Assembly: GCF_014203225.1 (NCBI RefSeq)
Contig: NZ_JACHIO010000007.1
Coordinates: 222,826-286,825, forward strand
Direction of reading: 5' to 3'
Origin: Granulicella mallensis
GTDB taxonomy: Bacteria; Acidobacteriota; Terriglobia; Terriglobales; Acidobacteriaceae
DNA: 64,000 nt
A model generated the notes under the pieces. It ran no database searches, was not told the DNA's origin, and saw only the letters and a list, made by a program, of their open reading frames with translations. Of this stretch, positions 59,289-64,000 are shown piece by piece (the first letter of the stretch is position 1; each line of letters starts with the position of its first letter). The position numbers and the translations under genes were made by a program.

Positions 59289-60257
59289 CTACTGCAAAGG
59301 CTCATACGTTACATACGCAAAGCGCATCGAGTCGGGAGCCCATGAGTTCACATTCATGCTGCCCTGTCCTCCCGACGCTTCTACCAGCACCTTCTGTGAC
59401 TTCGAGACCTTATTGTTGTGGATGTCCACCAGCTTGAAGACGATATGCACATTGCGCGGGTCGTGAGTCGTCACGTCGGCCGGATAAGCAATGTAAACCA
59501 GCCTTTTGCCATCGGGCGAGATGTGCGGGAACCAGTCCTGCATCGAGTCGCTCACGATCCTCTCGGCCTTCGCGTCGTTCTCTCCTGCTCCGGTCGCCGG
59601 GAAGCGCCAGACCTCTTCTTTGCCGGACCTGTTGGAGTTGATGTAAATCCACTTGCCGTCAGGAGAATAGTCCGGGCCATCGTCCTGTCCGGGGCTTGAG
59701 GTCAGCCGAGTCTCGTCACCGCCCGTCGCAGGCTGCCCGTAGATATCGTACTGCTTGCCGCCCACCGGCCGTTGCGCCACATACGCGATGGTCTTGCTGT
59801 CAGGCGACCAGCCATGGAAGTAGCTCGGCGACACCTTCGTCATCTGCTTCACTTCACTGCCATCGGCATGGGCGAGATATACCTCCGACCCATGCTCCTC
59901 GCCCTGCGACGCCGAAAAGGCCAGCCACTTGCCATCAGGCGAAAGAGCCTTGTCATTGTTGCAGTGATAGTCCTCGGGAATCTTCAACTTCTCCGACTCT
60001 TCTACCATGCCGTCATTCCTGAAGTTCAGCTTATGAATCATGCCACCCGAGTTCGAGATCAGATACCTGCCATCAGGAGACCAGTTGGGAGCCTCCCAGA
60101 TCGTGTCGGCGGTAAAGATGAGCTTCGACGAGTGCGTGCGCAGGTCGTAGACATAGATGCGGCTGCGCATAGGTGCTTCCGCCCCATGAGCCATCGAAGC
60201 GAAAGCAAGTGAAAATGTGGCAGTAGCCGCCAGCCTTGAGACAAACTTCATCATCAT
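59289..60257 (-). CDS. TolB-like PD40 beta-propeller protein
   Basis: A 322-residue exported protein (signal peptide ending near MAHGAE). It has repeated PD40-type units: APNWSPDGRYLISN, ALSPDGKWLAFSA, GWSPDSKTIAYVA, DGPDYSPDGKWIYIN and HISPDGKRLVYIA. These predict a five- to six-bladed propeller. AAGGA lies upstream of the ATG. Gene 60282-61049 lies 24 bp upstream on the same strand and seems to belong with it; in some relatives both parts are fused. Confidence 0.88.
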   Translation of the reverse strand: MMMKFVSRLAATATFSLAFASMAHGAEAPMRSRIYVYDLRTHSSKLIFTADTIWEAPNWSPDGRYLISNSGGMIHKLNFRNDGMVEESEKLKIPEDYHCNNDKALSPDGKWLAFSASQGEEHGSEVYLAHADGSEVKQMTKVSPSYFHGWSPDSKTIAYVAQRPVGGKQYDIYGQPATGGDETRLTSSPGQDDGPDYSPDGKWIYINSNRSGKEEVWRFPATGAGENDAKAERIVSDSMQDWFPHISPDGKRLVYIAYPADVTTHDPRNVHIVFKLVDIHNNKVSKSQKVLVEASGGQGSMNVNSWAPDSMRFAYVTYEPLQ

Positions 60258-60281
60258 CAGATCCTTTTCGTTGAATTCCAG

Positions 60282-61049
60282 TTATTCGACCTTGCCTGCT
60301 TTGTTGACGAGCACCACTTGAGAGAAGACTCCCGTGTCAGGCGTGGTGGGGAGATGCGAGCAGAAGCCAAGGCCCACATAAAACGGTGCGTCAAAGTGAA
60401 TGGTCAGCGGAGGACCGAGCGGGTGCATCGGCTCCCCCTTGATCGACGCGTAAATCGTGACCTCATCGCCCTTCTTCTCGATCCCGATCCGCTGCGCGAT
60501 CACTTCGTTGAGCGTACCGCCGAAGCGATATTGCATGTCGCTCATCTGCGCGCCTTTTTCCGGACGGCCGGCCAGGTGAATCATGCCGGTGCCGTGCATG
60601 CCCAGCATGGCTTCCTTCGAGTCGTCCTCAAGTGTCTGCCGGATCATCAGCACGACCTTGCGATCGCCGTAACCATCTGTCTTCGGAAAACTGGTACTCG
60701 CCGCAAGAGACACATCGCCGGACAGCTTTTTGAAGAGAAAATGGAACTCGTCCCGCTGGTACCAGATGTTGTATCCGGCCGAGGTCACCGTATATTGCCC
60801 GCTGGATTTATCAAATTGGCCGTTGCCTGCCACAAGCGCGCCGCCCACGTCTGCCTGCCCATCGAAGAGGCCCAGGGGCGTATTGTCAATCCGGCTGGGG
60901 CGATGAAAATCGGCAGGCGGAGGCATCTGCTTATGCGTTGCCGAGCCGGGCAGCGCCCAGTCCGGCACCTGCGGCTGCTGTGCGATGGACAGTAGGCTGA
61001 GTGGTCCAAGGAGTAATGCAGATGCAGCACGAAAAGCATTTTTTCTCAT
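60282..61049 (-). CDS. Secreted beta-sandwich (laminin-G/DUF1349-like) protein
   Basis: A 255-residue exported protein starting at ATG 61049 (MRKNAFRAASALLLGPLS). The body has FDGQADVGGALVAGNGQFD, SSGQYTVTSAGYNIWYQRDE and VVLMIRQTLEDDSKEAM, a concanavalin-like sandwich. In some bacteroidete and acidobacterial proteins such a domain is fused to a PD40 propeller, so the pair with 59289-60257 looks like a split version of that. An unusually long in-frame extension to 61196 is not used. Confidence 0.75.
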   Translation of the reverse strand: MRKNAFRAASALLLGPLSLLSIAQQPQVPDWALPGSATHKQMPPPADFHRPSRIDNTPLGLFDGQADVGGALVAGNGQFDKSSGQYTVTSAGYNIWYQRDEFHFLFKKLSGDVSLAASTSFPKTDGYGDRKVVLMIRQTLEDDSKEAMLGMHGTGMIHLAGRPEKGAQMSDMQYRFGGTLNEVIAQRIGIEKKGDEVTIYASIKGEPMHPLGPPLTIHFDAPFYVGLGFCSHLPTTPDTGVFSQVVLVNKAGKVE

Positions 61050-61087
61050 CGAAGAGCACTCTAGCAGATGGTGGTGAGAAGTTGCCA

Positions 61088-61239
61088 CGAATGTCGGCTT
61101 CGTAATCGGTGCCGTGGTACTCGAAGTAGGCGAACAGCACGCCGCTGCGCAGAAAGATGCTGTAGTTGCGGATGCCGCAGTCGGCAATTCTTTCAAGTAC
61201 TCCGGGCCAGACGTCCGTATGGTAGCGAATGTATTCGGC
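61088..61239 (-). pseudogene. Fragment of L-rhamnose mutarotase (RhaM/DUF718-like)
   Basis: The minus-strand reading gives AEYIRYHTDVWPGVLERIAD, CGIRNYSIFLRSGVLFAYFE and YHGTDYEADI, which matches the middle of rhamnose mutarotases. The frame has a stop directly before and no start. The downstream part of the family (after EAD) is missing. About 50 codons remain of about 105. The fragment abuts the VOC remnant. Confidence 0.65.
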
Positions 61240-61457
61240 TTAGCCCTTTTTCAACAGGACAATGCCTACTTTCCGCCGCCATAGAAAGCGATGATCAATC
61301 TGCAGGTGGATGATCTGGATGGTGTCGGACCGTTTGATAGAGGAAGGCGTCACGGTCGATCCCAAACGCGAAAGCTATGACTTCGGAAAGTTCGGCTGGA
61401 TCACTGACCCGGAAGGAAATCGTGTCGAGCTTTGGCAGCCTGTCACAGCTGAATGAC
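61240..61457 (+). pseudogene. Decayed copy of the VOC gene
   Basis: This stretch is more than 85% identical by eye to 56208-56420. It has a TAG where the intact gene has CAG (PPPQ to PPP-stop). It also has a 2-bp deletion in GGTGTGCTGGACC. The upstream half of the gene is absent. It ends CAGCTGAATGAC, like the end of the VOC gene. The rest of the gap to 61826 shows nothing coding. Confidence 0.85.
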
Positions 61458-61826
61458 GCCGAGCCGATCCAGGGTGGTCCTCATAACTCGTGCTTGTCGT
61501 CAGTGATCGGTCGCTGACGGCAAGCGCGTTTCTCGTTACCTATCCAGGTGTGGGAGCGTAAACCGACATCGGTAAGTGCCTTGGCCTGTTGTTATCGCTA
61601 TCTGAGATTTCCAGGCCCAAAAGTCGGTAAAGACAATGCGACCAGGCAGAAGTATTGCCTCAAATCTGCCCATTTCCTCTAACTTTGGGTGCTGGAAATG
61701 GGTGCGAAATGTACGCATTCTGGGCGGACCGTCTCGGCACTGCTGAGACAGATTGACAATCGTGAAAGGTTGGCATCCTTGCAGGATCGCATCAGACGAA
61801 GGCGGCTTGAGAGTTCACGGGCCCGA

Positions 61827-62873
61827 TTATTCCACTGACACCGCGCCCGAGGCTGCCCTATTTTGGTGGTCACTTCCGGCGATAGTTGGTCCCGTGAACT
61901 TTATTCCCATGTTGCAATAGCGACCATGTTCGTTTACGGGCCAGTTTCCCATATAGCAAACATAACGAATGTCGGAGCTGTCGACTCCCATGCTGAACAT
62001 TCCGCCGAACTCACCACCTTGGTGTCTTGCTCCCGCTTTGATTACACCCGTCCCATATTCCGTCCACGCGCCATTCTTGTGAAATGCCGATGTGCACGTT
62101 ACGTCTGAGATCGAGTCGTTTGTAAAATATCCGACTACCTCAGTCTGGTCCTTGTCCTTCCATTGTGCTTCTAGGTGGATAACCAATCCCGCATCACGGC
62201 ACACAGAGAGATTGCATGTGGGGGCCGTAGTCCCTGGAACGATTGGCATGCTGGCACCGGAATTATCGGTCGCGCACCCCGCTCCATTGTTATTGTTCGC
62301 GATCTCTTGCCTAGTCTGGGCTTCGCCGTTGGCAGTTTTACCCGTCGTGCGTTTTGCCTTTTGTGGCTGCGTACTGGGCATTGCGGGCAGGGCCGTGACT
62401 TGCTGGCCAGGCCTGCACCGAAATTCTCCTTGCTCTCCTGCATCAATATGTCCGCTGCTGGGGCAAATCTCTGCGCCAGGCGGTGGGGCTCCCTCTCTCT
62501 GGGGCGGTGTGGCGGCATTAGGGGTAGGGGAAGACGTCGGCACAGTTGTTTGCGCCGAGTTATTGTTTGGTGAGCATCCATCGTCGGTCTTGTTCATTTC
62601 GTCCAATGACGGCTTCATGGCCTGATAGACCTCGGGGCTCGTGTTAGCCATCCGATTGACGATTGCTCTGAGCTTCGGCAGGTAAGGACACGGGGCATCT
62701 GCCGCTGCCATCTGTTGCTGTAAGTCTGTGAGCTCTTTGATGATCGCGCTGGGGTCTTCCTGAGCGCGAACGCTCGCGCCAAAAAGGGCGACTACCGCCA
62801 TCCCAATGAGGATCACCGCACGTAGGTATAAAAGTGCATTAAGGCGGGAACGTTTGTTGCCACAATTCAGCAT
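61827..62873 (-). CDS. Secreted cysteine-containing protein of unknown function
   Basis: A 348-residue exported protein; start at ATG 62873 with GAGGAG five bases before. The signal peptide is near GMAVVALFGASVRAQ. A helical segment follows (ELTDLQQQMAAADAPCPYLP; AIVNRMANTSPEVYQAMKPS), then a Pro/Thr/Asn/Gln-rich linker. The C-terminal domain has AQWKDKDQTEVVGYFTNDS and DSSDIRYVCYMGNWPVNEHG. Paired Cys residues suggest disulphides. Unknown family. Confidence 0.7.
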   Translation of the reverse strand: MLNCGNKRSRLNALLYLRAVILIGMAVVALFGASVRAQEDPSAIIKELTDLQQQMAAADAPCPYLPKLRAIVNRMANTSPEVYQAMKPSLDEMNKTDDGCSPNNNSAQTTVPTSSPTPNAATPPQREGAPPPGAEICPSSGHIDAGEQGEFRCRPGQQVTALPAMPSTQPQKAKRTTGKTANGEAQTRQEIANNNNGAGCATDNSGASMPIVPGTTAPTCNLSVCRDAGLVIHLEAQWKDKDQTEVVGYFTNDSISDVTCTSAFHKNGAWTEYGTGVIKAGARHQGGEFGGMFSMGVDSSDIRYVCYMGNWPVNEHGRYCNMGIKFTGPTIAGSDHQNRAASGAVSVE

Positions 62874-62982
62874 TTTTGCTCCTCGTTTCTGAAGAACAGT
62901 GGCCCGTATGTCTGGTGTGCAGCCATAGTATCCCAACTGAGCGCGGTTTGAGACTCCAATCGGACGAAGTGTTCGAAATCGC

Positions 62983-63267
62983 CTATGCCGCCGTCAGGGG
63001 GCAAGTGCACACTCTTCGCCTATAGACCTTTAGCGGCTCGGCATCGCTACGCTGTACGACCTGCGACGGGAACAAGCGTTCCACAGCCCGGGACAGCAAG
63101 TCCAAAGCAAGACACCTCTTGTCAATGAATCTCCCGGGACCGTCAGTTGACGCAAAATCGCCGATGCACTCATCGAGGTTGGATAGGTAACGGGAAGTCG
63201 GCTTATCGCCAGCGACCGCCAAATGAAGAAAGTGGATTTCTCGAGAAATAAGATTTAACCCTGGCAC
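62983..63267 (-). CDS. Doubtful 94-residue ORF
   Basis: Runs from GTG 63267, with no ribosome-binding site, to 62983. The sequence is protein-like (SNLDECIGDFASTDGPGRFI; LALDLLSRAVERLFPSQVVQ), but no family is recognised. It fills most of the gap between 62874 and 63307. It may be a chance ORF or a fragment of a lost gene. Confidence 0.25.
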   Translation of the reverse strand: MPGLNLISREIHFLHLAVAGDKPTSRYLSNLDECIGDFASTDGPGRFIDKRCLALDLLSRAVERLFPSQVVQRSDAEPLKVYRRRVCTCPLTAA

Positions 63268-63307
63268 ATGCGAAGAAACAGGGACAGGATACTGGAGTGA
63301 ACCCCTG

Positions 63308-64000
63308 TCATCGGTCCCTGCCTAACACCGCAGGGGATCTTCCGCGTCTTAGCCAGAAATTGATCATCAGAGAGTCTTCGTGGTTCTCCACGAAATGACT
63401 CCACCCCGCAGGCACATAGAGCAGATCGCCCGCACGCTGCGTGATGGAGATCGGTGTAGCCTTCGAGAACTCCGGGAAGCGCGTCGCATCCGGAGACTTT
63501 GCGTTAACCATGCTGACCCCGAAGTCTGGAAGTGCATTCGGGTTCGGATGAATCATGTATAGATAAGGAAAATCGGCTGGCGGATAGAGGAGCCATTCTT
63601 TGGCACCGAAGTATGCGAACGAGAAGTTGTCCGGGATGTCCTTGTGCAGGGCAGTCACCGTTCCCTTCTTCCCCATCCACATCCGTGGCTCATTGAAAAA
63701 ATACTCAGGGTAGAACATCGGAAAAGGGACCCCGAGATCGCGCGCCATCTCGACGGGTATCACGGTGCCGGCGGCATAGGCCGTCCCGGCATCGTTTACC
63801 TGCATGAAGTGTTCCCCAATGAAATTTCTTAGGGGCATCTCTTCTTCGCGGCGATTCAGGTAACTACCCGGATCTGCCATATTGCCGAAACGAACGTTCA
63901 CGCTCTGATCGCCGTAGGCCCCTTGCAGCAGACCTAAGATCTCTGCTTCAGAGAACTTTAACGGACCCAGCCGCAATAGAAAAGGCATGGAGCGCGCTGC
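63308..64000 (-). CDS. Cupin_8/JmjC-like oxygenase-fold protein (5' end outside window)
   Basis: The frame is open to the window edge, so the N-terminus is missing. It has the metal-binding HxD in GTVTALHKDIPDNF and the second His in VPAGWSHFVEN, with the 2-oxoglutarate-side EWLLYPPADFPYLY segment. Such proteins are Fe(II)/2-oxoglutarate hydroxylases. A target cannot be told. About 230 residues are in the window. Confidence 0.85.
   Translation of the reverse strand, partial: AARSMPFLLRLGPLKFSEAEILGLLQGAYGDQSVNVRFGNMADPGSYLNRREEEMPLRNFIGEHFMQVNDAGTAYAAGTVIPVEMARDLGVPFPMFYPEYFFNEPRMWMGKKGTVTALHKDIPDNFSFAYFGAKEWLLYPPADFPYLYMIHPNPNALPDFGVSMVNAKSPDATRFPEFSKATPISITQRAGDLLYVPAGWSHFVENHEDSLMINFWLRRGRSPAVLGRDR

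Noticed and set aside
61460..61826. Short open frames between the VOC remnant and the unknown secreted gene
   Set aside because: No ribosome site, no motif and no partner; looks non-coding.

Overview
The window looks like chromosomal DNA of an acidobacterium of the Terriglobia type (Edaphobacter, Granulicella or Terriglobus-like). The evidence is a high-GC sequence, a 1,078-residue Oar-like TonB-dependent receptor with an N-terminal carboxypeptidase-regulatory domain, a winged-helix/TPR 'ToxR-like' regulator, PD40 proteins, a full-length Lhr helicase, and gaps crowded with dispersed hairpin repeats. There are no rRNA or tRNA genes, no CRISPR array, no prophage and no transposase gene that I can see. 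The genus is inference.

Layout. 0-6 kb: the end of a sugar acetyltransferase, mutL with the endonuclease motif, a winged-helix protein with a very long basic tail, cmk and a cold-shock gene. 6-16 kb: SDR and TetR genes, a lipoprotein, an MFS exporter, an orphan HigA, 2-oxoglutarate dehydrogenase E1, a repeat-filled gap and an RNB ribonuclease. 16-28 kb: the TonB receptor, a YeiH-type exporter operon, a double-SGNH esterase, phosphoglucomutase, an S1/P1 nuclease and nicotinate phosphoribosyltransferase. 28-33 kb: a membrane protein/XRE pair, an alpha/beta hydrolase, a deoxyhypusine-synthase-like gene and a secreted HExxH protein. 33-40 kb: a nucleoside-salvage block (udk, punA, nupC, deoA, cdd) with a toxin-antitoxin pair inside it. 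40-50 kb: pilT and lhr, divergent, then AraC, haloalkane dehalogenase and a nucleophile-less hydrolase, then ArsR-SRPBCC-DoxX. 51-64 kb: an LVIVD/DUF305 operon, LuxR/DUF4199, VOC, the ToxR-TPR regulator, PD40 proteins, two gene fragments, secreted unknowns and a cupin/JmjC-like protein cut by the window end.

The most interesting element is the leader of the YeiH operon (minus strand, 21,082 to 20,684). A near-consensus promoter with a 17-nt spacer sits so close to a 26-codon ORF that the message should be leaderless or nearly so. That ORF has seven cysteine codons. A strong intrinsic terminator follows, then a 45-residue membrane protein with a good ribosome-binding site, then YeiH. This is the architecture of a cysteine-responsive transcription attenuator on a putative sulfate/sulfonate exporter.

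Other notable points: an ArsR promoter wholly covered by a perfect 32-bp palindrome with a predicted leaderless GTG start; a toxin-antitoxin pair coupled to purine nucleoside phosphorylase through an ATGA overlap; repeat arrays in gaps that also occur as in-frame inserts in Lhr; and a junction of two decayed gene fragments at about 61.24 kb, one a copy of a gene still intact 5 kb away.
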